Positions 35,496-44,881 of a stretch of 64,000 nt of DNA are shown in pieces. The position numbers were made by a program, and so were the translations under genes. Positions within the stretch are counted from its first letter, which is position 1. The number at the start of each line of letters is the position of its first letter. Where the stretch lies: assembly GCA_027623325.1 (NCBI GenBank), contig JAQBXY010000011.1, forward strand, positions 1-64,000, given 5' to 3'. The notes below the pieces were generated by a model. The model was not told where the DNA came from. It did no database searches and saw only the letters and a program-made list of their open reading frames with translations. Origin of the DNA: Gemmatimonadota bacterium. Its GTDB lineage: Bacteria; Gemmatimonadota; Gemmatimonadetes; Longimicrobiales; Gaopeijiaceae.

Positions 35496-36509
35496 ATGAA
35501 GATGCACAGGGGCATTTCGACGGCGGTCACGGTGTGCGCCGTCCTTCTCTCCGTCGCGGCGTGCGGCGACAAACCCCTCAGTTATGGCGATCCGAACAGC
35601 GTCATCGCCGTTATGTCGCAAGACCAGTGGTTCGAGGTCTCCCAGGACATTTACGACGCTCTGGAACAGACCATCACGACGGTACGGGAGGAAAAGACCT
35701 TCACGGTCACCTATCAGGAGCCCTCCGCCGAGTTCTGGGACCGCCTGAGGCGGTTTCGCCAGATCCTCGCGGTTGGAAGTCGGTCGGACGCATGGGTGCA
35801 GCAGATCCTCGAGGAGTCGCGAGAGGCCATCACGGAGAACGGGGTCCATCAGGTCTACAACGTCTGGGCGAGCGGCCAGACCGTCACGCTCGTCTTGCTG
35901 GACGACGGATGGACCCAGGCTGATCTCGCCCCTCACCTGGCCGGCGTGAACGAACTCCTGGACGCTCAGTACCGCTCCTATGCACGGAACCGGATGTACA
36001 TCTCAGGCAGGGACTCGGCCCTGGCCGATACCCTGTCGCTCCGGGCGGGCTTCCTCCTCTACCTGCCCGATGTCTACGAGTGGCGCCAGCGCGACTCGGT
36101 CTATGTGTTCCGGAACGACAACCCCGATCCGTCCGAACTCATCCGTCAGGTCGCGGTGACGTGGCTCACCCCGGCCCCAAGCCGCCTGAGTACCGAGGCG
36201 GTGCTCGAATGGCGCGCTCGAATCGCAGACGCGAACTACTCCGAGCCGCAGGAGGTCGTCCTCGACGGGCTCCAACAGATCACCTTCGAGCACCAGGGCA
36301 ACTCCGCTTCGGAGGTCCGTAGCCAGTGGCGCAATCCTCCGGATCGAGGCTGGCCTGCGGGCGGACCGCTGATTACCCGAGTCGTCACGTGCGACAACCA
36401 GGACCGTACCTACCTTCTCGACGCCTGGCTGTACGCCCCGGGGAAAGAGAAGTACGAGTACATGATCCAGCTCGAGACCATCCTCGACACCTTCCGCTGC
36501 ACGTCGTAG
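35496..36509 (+). CDS. DUF4837 lipoprotein
   Basis: 337 residues from the ATG at 35496 (GCGAGG ahead); another ATG at 35472 would add eight residues before the signal. Lipobox VAAC near residue 23. The rest matches the DUF4837 pattern as I recall it: a SQDQWFEVSQDIYDAL start, YNVWASGQTVTLVLL in the middle and a WLYAPGKEKYEYMIQLETILDTF ending. Function unknown; located probably on the outer membrane. Its only neighbour on this strand is an exported DUF2911 protein. Confidence 0.8.
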   Translation: MKMHRGISTAVTVCAVLLSVAACGDKPLSYGDPNSVIAVMSQDQWFEVSQDIYDALEQTITTVREEKTFTVTYQEPSAEFWDRLRRFRQILAVGSRSDAWVQQILEESREAITENGVHQVYNVWASGQTVTLVLLDDGWTQADLAPHLAGVNELLDAQYRSYARNRMYISGRDSALADTLSLRAGFLLYLPDVYEWRQRDSVYVFRNDNPDPSELIRQVAVTWLTPAPSRLSTEAVLEWRARIADANYSEPQEVVLDGLQQITFEHQGNSASEVRSQWRNPPDRGWPAGGPLITRVVTCDNQDRTYLLDAWLYAPGKEKYEYMIQLETILDTFRCTS

Positions 36510-36606
36510 TGCGGGGGAGGCGTCGGTAGGCAACTCCGCGGCTGGAACACGGGGTAGGACTGGCGGATTCATCGGACAGTCGCGTCTCATTGCCGAGGAT
36601 CTCCGT

Positions 36607-37137
36607 ATGCGCTGGACCATCCGTGTCGTCGTCGTTCTCGCCCTGGCGTTTCTGGGCGTTGTCCCCGCAGTGGAGGCGCAGCCCCGACCGAGCCAGCACG
36701 GCGCCGTTACCCAGATGGTGAACTCCACCACGATCACCGTCGAATACGATCGTCCAGTGCTGAGAGGTCGGTCGTTGTTCGGTGAGCTCCTCGACTACGA
36801 CGTCGTTTGGACCCCAGGCGCGAATCGCGCCACTTGGGTGGAGTTCACGGAGCCGGTCCATGTGGAGGGCGCCCCGCTACCGGCAGGTCGGTACGGTGTC
36901 TGGACGGTGCCTCACGAGTCGGCCCCATGGGAGGTCGTGTTCGTGCGCGAGTGGGACACGCATCACTCGTACTTTCCCATGGAAAGCGAAGCGCTCCGCG
37001 TCACTGCGACGGCAGAAACCGGAGCGCACATGGAGGTCCTCGCCTTCTACTTTCCGTTGGTCGGCCCCTACGAGACGACGCTCCGATTCCATTGGGGTGA
37101 GGTCGTACTTCCGCTCCGGATCACCGTTCCGCAGTAG
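36607..37137 (+). CDS. DUF2911 exported protein
   Basis: 176 residues with a signal peptide cleaved after VEA. The core SQHGAVTQMVNSTTITVEYDRP, GRSLFGELLDYDVVWTPGANRATWVEF and LPAGRYGVWTVPHE is the DUF2911 signature. Family function is unknown. AGGATCTCC precedes the ATG weakly. Confidence 0.85.
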   Translation: MRWTIRVVVVLALAFLGVVPAVEAQPRPSQHGAVTQMVNSTTITVEYDRPVLRGRSLFGELLDYDVVWTPGANRATWVEFTEPVHVEGAPLPAGRYGVWTVPHESAPWEVVFVREWDTHHSYFPMESEALRVTATAETGAHMEVLAFYFPLVGPYETTLRFHWGEVVLPLRITVPQ

Positions 37138-37199
37138 GGGGCGACGGGCTCGACCAGCGGGCGGCGAGCCCAGCGGGCGAGCGGGCGCCCTCAACGCGG

Positions 37200-38597
37200 C
37201 TACTTCCGGGACAGCAGTTCCCGCAGGCCGCGATAGTCGTGGAACGCCAGCCCGGCGAACGCCGGCGCACCGATCAGATGGCGCACGATGGTGTCGGTGA
37301 CCCGCTCCATGCGCTCGCGTCCGAGATTGTGGAACGACTGTTTGTCGGCGGCCACCCGAATCGGACGGCCGGCCGGCCAGTGCCTCAGGAAGCGAGCGCC
37401 GACGGTCCGCTCCCGAAGCTCCAGAAGGGCCTCCTCGCTATCGACGACCCATACCCTCGTGCGCGAGTCCTGACCCTCCTCGAGAACCACCCATCGAAGA
37501 TCCCCGTGCGGCGGGAGGCCCTCTCGGATGGGGCCGAAGAAGGTGTGGAGGTCTTCATCCACCAGGCGGGTCGTCTCCACGCCGACGAAGACGTCGACAC
37601 CCATCGCTTCACCCATCTCGAGTTCGTGGAGCGCATGGGCCAGCGCGCCGTCCGCACCCTCGGCGATGGTCCGATAGTCCATGATCGCGATGTCGTCTAC
37701 GAGCGACATGAGGTGCTCGAGCACCCGCGCGCGCCGCCCTTGGTACACGGCCTCCATGTAGACACCTGTCTCCTCGTCGGGGGCGTCGAACCAGAAGGGA
37801 ATATCGACGGCGACTGCCAATCCCCCCACTCTCGCGATGCGTGATACACCGGCGATCAGTTCGACATAGCCGTCGAGCAGCAACGAGCGACTCGGGCCCT
37901 GGAAGCCCTGGGCGAGATAGGGCTCGATATCGTAGCGCACCCCATGGAAGCGCTGCTCCTCGGGAACGGCACGATTGTGCTCCACGAGCCGTTCGACGGT
38001 GCGATAGACGCCGGCGTGGTTTTGGGGAAGCACGTAATCACGATCGCCATCGAGCGCGTACGCCAGCGTTCCGCGCGCGCGCATCTCGGCGACGAGCGGC
38101 CCGATCTCCTCACTCGAAAAGGGGATGTAGCCGGCAGACGGCGACGTGCCCTCCGCCGCGGCCAGGTACAGAAACGCTCGCGTGATGCCGCGAGCCTCGA
38201 GGAAATCCAGGAAGACCTCGCGCTCCGCCAGGTCGCGGATGAGTTCTTCTGTATTCCAAACCCAGAGCGCCGTCTGCCGTGTTTCGACCCGATCGAGCGT
38301 GGAGGAAACGGGCATCGGCGGCGGGTCCGGGTAGGTGACCCGTGGCGGGATACTCCCCTCGCGCAGGTAGTACATGCCGAGTCGGATCCCCTCGGGCGCG
38401 TAGGCGACGGAAACCCGGCCCCGCCGCACCTCCGAGGGTCCCGCGAGCCCGTAGGCACCCAGATCGACCTCGACGCTGATGAGGGGGAGCGCTTCCTGCG
38501 CGCCGCCACCGGTGGGGACGACGGCCGACGCCGCGAGGCAGAACAGCACCGGGACGGTCGAGCGCACGGCGGCTCCGACGGAGTGAGGAATCAGCAC
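37200..38597 (-). CDS. Secreted TIM-barrel-like protein, possible glycoside hydrolase
   Basis: 465 residues with a signal peptide ending near GGGAQ. From residue 105 on it alternates strand and helix segments: ALWVWNTEELI, ITRAFLYLAA, GTLAYALDGD, FHGVRYDIEPYL, GLAVAVDIPFWFD, DDIAIMDYRTIA and VDVFVGVETTR. This matches a beta/alpha barrel; the acidic DIEP could be a catalytic pair as in several glycoside hydrolase families. No family name is certain. It is divergent from dnaE with a 182-base gap in which no clear promoter was recognised. Confidence 0.7.
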   Translation of the reverse strand: MLIPHSVGAAVRSTVPVLFCLAASAVVPTGGGAQEALPLISVEVDLGAYGLAGPSEVRRGRVSVAYAPEGIRLGMYYLREGSIPPRVTYPDPPPMPVSSTLDRVETRQTALWVWNTEELIRDLAEREVFLDFLEARGITRAFLYLAAAEGTSPSAGYIPFSSEEIGPLVAEMRARGTLAYALDGDRDYVLPQNHAGVYRTVERLVEHNRAVPEEQRFHGVRYDIEPYLAQGFQGPSRSLLLDGYVELIAGVSRIARVGGLAVAVDIPFWFDAPDEETGVYMEAVYQGRRARVLEHLMSLVDDIAIMDYRTIAEGADGALAHALHELEMGEAMGVDVFVGVETTRLVDEDLHTFFGPIREGLPPHGDLRWVVLEEGQDSRTRVWVVDSEEALLELRERTVGARFLRHWPAGRPIRVAADKQSFHNLGRERMERVTDTIVRHLIGAPAFAGLAFHDYRGLRELLSRK

Positions 38598-38779
38598 GAT
38601 ATGCTACACGACATCGGGGCCAAGGGTCACCCCGAACGACGGCGAAGATTGTCGTCTTCACAACAAGTCCCGTTGGATCGGCACGTCCGCCGCAACGTCC
38701 GAAATCGGCGACTGGCGCCCCTCGACGGCAGGGTTACGTTGGAGTCCAAGCCCGACCCACGCACCGCCACCGCACCTTC

Positions 38780-41700
38780 GTGAGCTTCGTCCACCTACAT
38801 ACGCACTCCGAGTACTCCCTACTCGATGGTGCCAACCGCATCGGCGACCTGGTCCGTAAGGCCAAGGCCTTCGAGATGCCCGGCCTCGCGCTCACGGATC
38901 ACGGCTGCATGTTCGGCGCGTGGTCGTTTCACAAGGCGGCGAAGAAGGAAGGCCTGAAGCCGATCATCGGTATGGAGGCGTACGTCGCCCCCGGAGATCG
39001 GCGGGATCGTTCCAAGTCCGGGCAGGGCGAGCGCGCCTACTACCACCTGGTTCTCCTGGCCCGCGACATGACCGGCTACAAGAACCTGGTGAAGCTCTCC
39101 TCCATCGGCTACACGCAGGGCTTCTACCACAAGCCCAGGATCGATCGCGAGGTGCTCGCGAAGCACCATGAAGGCATCATCGTCTCCTCGGCTTGTATGG
39201 CCGGGGAAGTCGCCCGACACCTCACTGCGGGCAACCGCTCGGGAGCCCGCGAAGCCGCCGAGTGGTACGCCAACCTCTTCGACGGCAGGTACTACCTCGA
39301 AGTCCAGGCCCACGACTCGCCGGGCCAGGCCGAGCTCAACGACCAGATCTTCTCGCTCGGGGCTGAATTGGGTCTGCCCGTCGTGGTTACCAACGATTCG
39401 CACTTCCTCCAGCCCGAAGACCACGAGGCGCACGACATCCTGCTGTGCATCGGCCTCGGCAAGGATCGTGACGACCCGGCGCGCATGAGGTACGACGAAG
39501 GCCTGTACTTCAAGAGCGCGGACGAGATGGCGTCCCGCTTCCCGGATCGCCCCGACGTCGTTGAAAACACCCTGAAGATCGCGGACCAGGTCGATCTGGT
39601 GTTCGAGAAGAAATACTTCCTTCCCGAGTTCCCGCTCCCCGAAGGGCACTCCGACGAAAACGACTTCCTCGAGTACCTCGCGATCGAGGGAGCGAAGGAC
39701 CGCTACGGAGATCCGCTCCCACCCGAAGTGCAGGCGCGCTTCGACTACGAGATGGGCGTCATCAAGGGAACGGGCTACGCGGGCTACTTCCTCATCACGC
39801 AGGACTTCATTCGTTGGGCGCGGGATAACGACATCCCCGTCGGACCCGGTCGTGGTTCCGCGGCGGGATCCCTGGTGGCGTATTCGCTGGGCATCACGAA
39901 CCTAGATCCGCTCAAATTCGATCTGCTCTTCGAGAGGTTCCTGAATCCCGAACGGATCTCGATGCCGGACATCGACATCGACTTCTGTTACGAGCGGCGC
40001 GGTGAGGTCATCGAATACACCCGCCAGAAGTACGGCAAGGACGCGGTCGGCCAGATCATCACCTTCGGCACCATGAAGAGCCGGGCGGTCATTCGCGACG
40101 TCGGGCGCGCGCTTGGCTTCGAGCCGTCCGAAACCGACCGGATCGCCAAGCTGATTCCGAATCAGCCCGGCCAGGCGTTCACGGTTCAGGAGGCGGTGGA
40201 CGGGCTCAAGGAGGTGAAGGAGCTCTACAAACTCGACGAGCGTCACAAGCAGCTCTTCGACTACTCTATCACCCTCGAAGGGCTGTCTCGTCACGCGTCC
40301 GTGCACGCGGCCGGCGTCGTCATCGCGCCAGGACCCATCGACGACTACGTGCCGGTGAGCGTCCAGACCGGGAAGAACGGCGGTGGCGAGAACGGCGACG
40401 CGATGGTCGTCACCCAGTACGACATGAACTGCCTCGACGAGGCAGGCATGCTCAAGATGGACTTCCTCGGGCTCAAGACCCTCACCGTCATCCACGACGC
40501 GGTCGTGATGTTGAAGGAGCGCTACGGGAAACTCGCGCACCCCGAGACAGGTGAGACGTACGATTCCGTCGACGACATTCCGCTCGACGATCCAGCGGTC
40601 TACAAGATGCTGGCCCGCGGCGGCAACGCGGGGATCTTCCAGTTCGAGTCGAATCTGGCGAACGACAAGCTCCGCGCCATGCGCTGCGACCGCTTCGAGG
40701 ATCTCGTGGCGACGAACGCGCTCATCCGGCCGGGACCGCTCGACTCGGGCATGACCGACGTCTACATCGAGCGAAAGGTCGGACGTCAGGCCGTGACGTA
40801 TCCGCACCCGGACCTTGTGAAGGTCTTGGAGCCGACCTACGGCGTCATCGTCTACCAAGAGCAGTTGATGCGGATCGCGTCCGACCTCGCCGGCTTTACA
40901 CTGGGCGAGGCCGACGTTCTCCGGAAGGCGGTCGGAAAGAAGATCGCCGAGCTGATCAAGACCGAACTCGAGACCTTCGTCGAGCGAGCGGTCGAACGGG
41001 GCGTCGATCGCCGTACGGCTGCCGATCTCGCGGAGCAGATCGAGACCTTCGGTCGCTACGGCTTCAATCGAAGCCACTCGGCCGCATACTCGCTCGTCTC
41101 GTATCACACGGCATGGCTCAAGGCGCACTACCCGGCCGAGTTCATGGCCGCCCTGTTGTCTTCGGTGCTGGACACGACCGACAGCGTCGTGAAGTACATC
41201 AGTGCCTGTCGCGAGTTGCCGCGCTATCTCCCGAAGCTCGAAGAGCCCCTCGAGGTTCTGCCACCCGACGTCAACGAGTCGGGGTGGAAGTTCACGGTGA
41301 CGTCGAAGGGCAGGATCCGCTTCGGCCTCGGGGCCGTAAAAGGTGTGGGGCACAGCGCGGTACAATCCGTGCTTTCGGCCCGCGCCGAGGGACGCTTCAC
41401 CACGCTCTTCGACTTCCTCGATCGTATCGACATCCGAGCGTTGAACAAACGTGCGTGCGAGGCCCTGATCGCGGCCGGCGCGCTCGACGCGTTCGGGCAC
41501 CGCGCCCAACTCCTGGCGGGGCTCGATTCGGCGTACGGCGAGGTCCAGGCGCGGCAGGCTGAGGTCGAGGCCGGACAACGATCACTCTTCGGTGACGCAT
41601 CGGCCCTGCCCCGGTCTGCGCCGTCGCTGCCCCGACTTCCCGAGTGGTCGGAGCAGGATCGGCTGGCCCGCGAGAAGGCCGCGCTCGGGTTCTTTATTTC

Positions 41701-42370
41701 CGGGCACCCGCTCGACCGCTACCGAGAGGTGGTGCGGGCCTTCGGGCCTGTCACTTCCGACACCCTCGCGGAACGACCCGGGCAGGCGGTCGAATTGCCG
41801 TGTGTCGTCACGTCGGTCTCGCGTCAGATCGCCCGCCGGGACAATTCGGAGTGGGGCAAGATCACCGTCGAAGACTTCAACGGAACCGCGACCGTCCTCG
41901 CCTTCCGCGAAGCGTGGCAGACGTACAAAGAGGTCCTGCAGCAGGACGCCGTGGTCCTCGTGTGCGGCAAAGTGAGCGGGAACGAGCGAGACGAAGAGGA
42001 CCCTCCGATCTTCCTCGACGCCGCGCGTCTGCTGGAAGACGTGACTGGTGCGGGCGAGCTCGCGATCCAGATCGAACTGGAGCTGGACTCCAAGGTCACG
42101 GACGCGGCGTTCGGTGAGGCCCGAAAGCTTCTCGCGGCCCATCCCGGTGCTTCACCGGTGTGGATTCAGATCGGTCAGGACAACGGTGAGCCGGCACCAC
42201 GACTCCGGTCGCGCAGCCTCACGGCGACACCCGACGCGGAGACCGTGTCCGCGCTCCAGAAACTCTTCGGACTCGGGAACGTGCGGCTCGTGCGGGCCGT
42301 CATCCCACCCATCGACACCAGCGAATCGGATCGACGCCAGTTCTGGCGTGACAAAGCGAATCGAGGCTAG
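38780..42370 (+). CDS. dnaE: DNA polymerase III alpha subunit
   Basis: 1196 residues, the replicative polymerase subunit of DnaE1 type. An N-terminal PHP domain opens with FVHLHTHSEYSLLDGANRI. The polymerase active site is in MPDIDIDF (Asp397 and Asp399 on that stretch), preceded by GPGRGSAAGSLVAYSLGIT. A HhH segment, an OB fold (VELPCVVTSVSRQ onward) and a C-terminal domain follow. It starts with GTG at 38780; no upstream in-frame start fits better. Followed 24 bases later by the ALDH gene. Confidence 0.97.
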   Translation: MSFVHLHTHSEYSLLDGANRIGDLVRKAKAFEMPGLALTDHGCMFGAWSFHKAAKKEGLKPIIGMEAYVAPGDRRDRSKSGQGERAYYHLVLLARDMTGYKNLVKLSSIGYTQGFYHKPRIDREVLAKHHEGIIVSSACMAGEVARHLTAGNRSGAREAAEWYANLFDGRYYLEVQAHDSPGQAELNDQIFSLGAELGLPVVVTNDSHFLQPEDHEAHDILLCIGLGKDRDDPARMRYDEGLYFKSADEMASRFPDRPDVVENTLKIADQVDLVFEKKYFLPEFPLPEGHSDENDFLEYLAIEGAKDRYGDPLPPEVQARFDYEMGVIKGTGYAGYFLITQDFIRWARDNDIPVGPGRGSAAGSLVAYSLGITNLDPLKFDLLFERFLNPERISMPDIDIDFCYERRGEVIEYTRQKYGKDAVGQIITFGTMKSRAVIRDVGRALGFEPSETDRIAKLIPNQPGQAFTVQEAVDGLKEVKELYKLDERHKQLFDYSITLEGLSRHASVHAAGVVIAPGPIDDYVPVSVQTGKNGGGENGDAMVVTQYDMNCLDEAGMLKMDFLGLKTLTVIHDAVVMLKERYGKLAHPETGETYDSVDDIPLDDPAVYKMLARGGNAGIFQFESNLANDKLRAMRCDRFEDLVATNALIRPGPLDSGMTDVYIERKVGRQAVTYPHPDLVKVLEPTYGVIVYQEQLMRIASDLAGFTLGEADVLRKAVGKKIAELIKTELETFVERAVERGVDRRTAADLAEQIETFGRYGFNRSHSAAYSLVSYHTAWLKAHYPAEFMAALLSSVLDTTDSVVKYISACRELPRYLPKLEEPLEVLPPDVNESGWKFTVTSKGRIRFGLGAVKGVGHSAVQSVLSARAEGRFTTLFDFLDRIDIRALNKRACEALIAAGALDAFGHRAQLLAGLDSAYGEVQARQAEVEAGQRSLFGDASALPRSAPSLPRLPEWSEQDRLAREKAALGFFISGHPLDRYREVVRAFGPVTSDTLAERPGQAVELPCVVTSVSRQIARRDNSEWGKITVEDFNGTATVLAFREAWQTYKEVLQQDAVVLVCGKVSGNERDEEDPPIFLDAARLLEDVTGAGELAIQIELELDSKVTDAAFGEARKLLAAHPGASPVWIQIGQDNGEPAPRLRSRSLTATPDAETVSALQKLFGLGNVRLVRAVIPPIDTSESDRRQFWRDKANRG

Positions 42371-42394
42371 CAGCCCAATGGAGAGCCGTCCCAC

Positions 42395-43954
42395 ATGAAC
42401 ACCCGTCAGATCCTGACTTCGCTCGGCATTGAAGACGACAACCCCGGCGGTTTCGCTGGGGAATGGGTCGGGTCGGGCCCCACCCTCGAGGTCCACACTC
42501 CCGTCGACGGGAGTCGGTTGGCGAGTGTGCGCGAAGTGACCGAGGCCGAATACGACGCCATCGTCGACAAGGCGCATCAGGCCTTTCTGGTGTGGAGGAA
42601 AGTGCCAGCGCCGAAGCGCGGGGACATCGTCCGTCAGCTCGGGAATCGCCTCCGCGAGAAGAAGGTCGAGCTGGGTGCCCTGGTGACGCTCGAGATGGGC
42701 AAGATCAAGACGGAGGGTCAGGGCGAGGTCCAGGAGATGATCGACATCTGCGACTTCGCGACGGGTCTATCCCGCCAGCTGTACGGGCTGACGCTCGCCA
42801 GCGAGCGCCCCGACCATCACATGCGCGAGCAGTGGCACCCGCTCGGCGTCGTGGGGGTCGTGAGCGCCTTCAACTTTCCGGTCGCAGTCTGGAGCTGGAA
42901 CGCGGCGCTCGCCGCCGTGTGCGGCGACACAACGCTGTGGAAGCCGTCGGAACGCACGCCGTTGACGGCGATCGCGGTCACGAAGATCGCCGCGGAGGTC
43001 TGTCGGGAGAACTCGGTCGACCCGGCGATCTTTTCGCTCGTTGTGGGCGAGGGCGGCACGATCGGTGAACGAATGCTGAACGACGTGCGCGTGCCCCTCG
43101 TGTCCGCGACGGGCTCGTGTCGCATGGGCCGCCGTGTCGCGGAGGTCGTCGGCAAGCGCCTCGGCCGCTCGATCCTCGAGCTCGGCGGCAACAACGCCAT
43201 CGTCGTCACACCCCACGCGAACCTCGGGCTCGCGCTTCCGGCCATCGTCTTCGGCTCCGTCGGGACGGCCGGTCAGCGCTGCACGAGCACCCGCCGGATC
43301 ATCGTGCACCGTTCGGTGAGAGAGAAGCTCGTGGCCCGCCTCGTGAAGGCCTACGAAGGCGTGCGGATCGGGAACCCACTCGCGGACGACACGCTCATGG
43401 GTCCGCTCCTGAACCAGGGGACGGTCGACGCGATGATGGCCGCACGCCGCAAAGTGGTCGAGGAGGGCGGCGAGATCCTCTACGGGGGCGAGATCCTCGA
43501 GGGTGACGCGTACCCGGGCGGCTTGTACGTGACCCCGTGTATCGCTCGCGCCGAGAATCAGTACTCGATCGTGCAGGACGAGACCTTCGCGCCGATCCTC
43601 TACATCATCGAGTACGGCAGCGCCGGAGCCTCGCCTGCCGAAGCGATTGAAGAGATCGAAGAAGCGGTGGCCATCCACAACGCCGTCCCGCAGGGTCTGT
43701 CGTCGTCGATCTTCACGGACAACTTCCGCGAGGCCGAGTACTTCCTTTCCCACCGCGGAAGCGACTGCGGCATCGCGAACGTGAACATTGGCACGTCAGG
43801 CGCCGAAATCGGTGGTGCGTTCGGAGGAGAGAAGGAAACCGGTGGCGGGCGTGAGTCGGGATCGGACGCATGGAAGGCCTACATGCGCCGCCAGACCAAC
43901 ACGGTCAATTGGAGCACCGAACTCCCGCTGGCGCAGGGGATCTCCTTCGGGTAA
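42395..43954 (+). CDS. ALDH7-type aldehyde dehydrogenase (piperideine-6-carboxylate dehydrogenase-like)
   Basis: 519 residues. The catalytic Cys296 (GTAGQRCTSTRR) and Glu262 (LELGGNNAI) are intact. The N-terminus (ILTSLGIEDDNPGGFAG) and the ending SGSDAWKAYMRRQTNTVNWSTELPLAQGI are typical of the ALDH7/AmaB branch, which oxidizes alpha-aminoadipate semialdehyde in lysine breakdown. No other lysine catabolism gene is near, so the exact substrate is inferred. Confidence 0.88.
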   Translation: MNTRQILTSLGIEDDNPGGFAGEWVGSGPTLEVHTPVDGSRLASVREVTEAEYDAIVDKAHQAFLVWRKVPAPKRGDIVRQLGNRLREKKVELGALVTLEMGKIKTEGQGEVQEMIDICDFATGLSRQLYGLTLASERPDHHMREQWHPLGVVGVVSAFNFPVAVWSWNAALAAVCGDTTLWKPSERTPLTAIAVTKIAAEVCRENSVDPAIFSLVVGEGGTIGERMLNDVRVPLVSATGSCRMGRRVAEVVGKRLGRSILELGGNNAIVVTPHANLGLALPAIVFGSVGTAGQRCTSTRRIIVHRSVREKLVARLVKAYEGVRIGNPLADDTLMGPLLNQGTVDAMMAARRKVVEEGGEILYGGEILEGDAYPGGLYVTPCIARAENQYSIVQDETFAPILYIIEYGSAGASPAEAIEEIEEAVAIHNAVPQGLSSSIFTDNFREAEYFLSHRGSDCGIANVNIGTSGAEIGGAFGGEKETGGGRESGSDAWKAYMRRQTNTVNWSTELPLAQGISFG

Positions 43955-43969
43955 AGGCCAGGTCTCGGA

Positions 43970-44881
43970 CTACCTGGCGGGCCGGGCGCTCTCCCTCGTG
44001 GGTGAGATGCGCCCCACCCTGAACGAGGTCAGCCGGTAGATGTAGTCGTTCGCAGCCGTGCGGCCCCAACGATCCGCCTGGCCCGTGCCGACGGAGATGT
44101 CCGCCAGAACCGCCCCCTCAGCGGAGTAGGCGATCGTTCCGCCACCGCGCTCCAACGCGGCGATCGAGTCACCTTCCGGCAGGAAGCCTGAGGCGACCAG
44201 ATTGGACAGCTCGGATAGGATGCCCACGATCACCGTCGGGCTGGCCGCATCGCCGCCTTCGAAGCTCCAGGCGCTGTCACCACGCAGCAACGTATACGCA
44301 TCACCGTCCCGCTCCACCGCGATCCGGACGACATCAGCGGTATCCGTGCGCACCATCACGCGATCCCGCCAGTCATCCACTCGCCGGATCACCTGTCCCA
44401 GGAGATCGCCGTGGAGTAGATAGACCGCGTCGTCCGCGGGCGTGCGGACATAGGCCGTTCCGAATCCGCGGCCGCGACGGCCCAGCAGCAAGGAACGGGG
44501 AGCGCCGTTCAGATCGAACGTGACCTTCACGGCCACGCCTTCGGACACACCCATGCGCTCGTGGTTGTCGGGGTTCGTGGCGATTACATCTCCGACGCGC
44601 AGGTCGGGGAGAATGGCCAGGAGGAGTTCGACGGCCTCAGGGTCTGCAGGAAAACCGTTGGCCGTCCAGCTATCCCCGTTCCGCAGCAGTGCGATCGGGC
44701 CGTCCGGTCCTTCGATGTGCACGGCGTCGACCACGTCTGCCTCGAGGCCGTCCAGGAAGTGCGTGATCTCCCCGGAGGCCGAGATGGTCCCTGCCCCGCC
44801 CGAGAAGAGCGCGGCAGCCAGCCATGCGACTACGGAAATCGCGAGTCCTCCGACCAGCAGCTTCAGCGTGCGTTCGGTCAT
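43970..44881 (-). CDS. DUF4340 protein of a Gld-like ABC operon
   Basis: 303 residues with one N-terminal helix (LKLLVGGLAISVVAWLAAALF) and a periplasmic DUF4340 region (PIALLRNGDSWTANGFPADPEAVELLLAIL and later VYLLHGDLLGQVIRRVDDWRDR). DUF4340 genes commonly follow GldG-type ABC auxiliary genes. It overlaps the fused permease gene by 4 bases, so it is the third cistron of that operon. Confidence 0.85.
   Translation of the reverse strand: MTERTLKLLVGGLAISVVAWLAAALFSGGAGTISASGEITHFLDGLEADVVDAVHIEGPDGPIALLRNGDSWTANGFPADPEAVELLLAILPDLRVGDVIATNPDNHERMGVSEGVAVKVTFDLNGAPRSLLLGRRGRGFGTAYVRTPADDAVYLLHGDLLGQVIRRVDDWRDRVMVRTDTADVVRIAVERDGDAYTLLRGDSAWSFEGGDAASPTVIVGILSELSNLVASGFLPEGDSIAALERGGGTIAYSAEGAVLADISVGTGQADRWGRTAANDYIYRLTSFRVGRISPTRESARPAR

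Noticed and set aside
39902-41578. 558-residue minus frame opposite dnaE
   Set aside because: Pure shadow of DnaE, which has all polymerase motifs in the plus frame.
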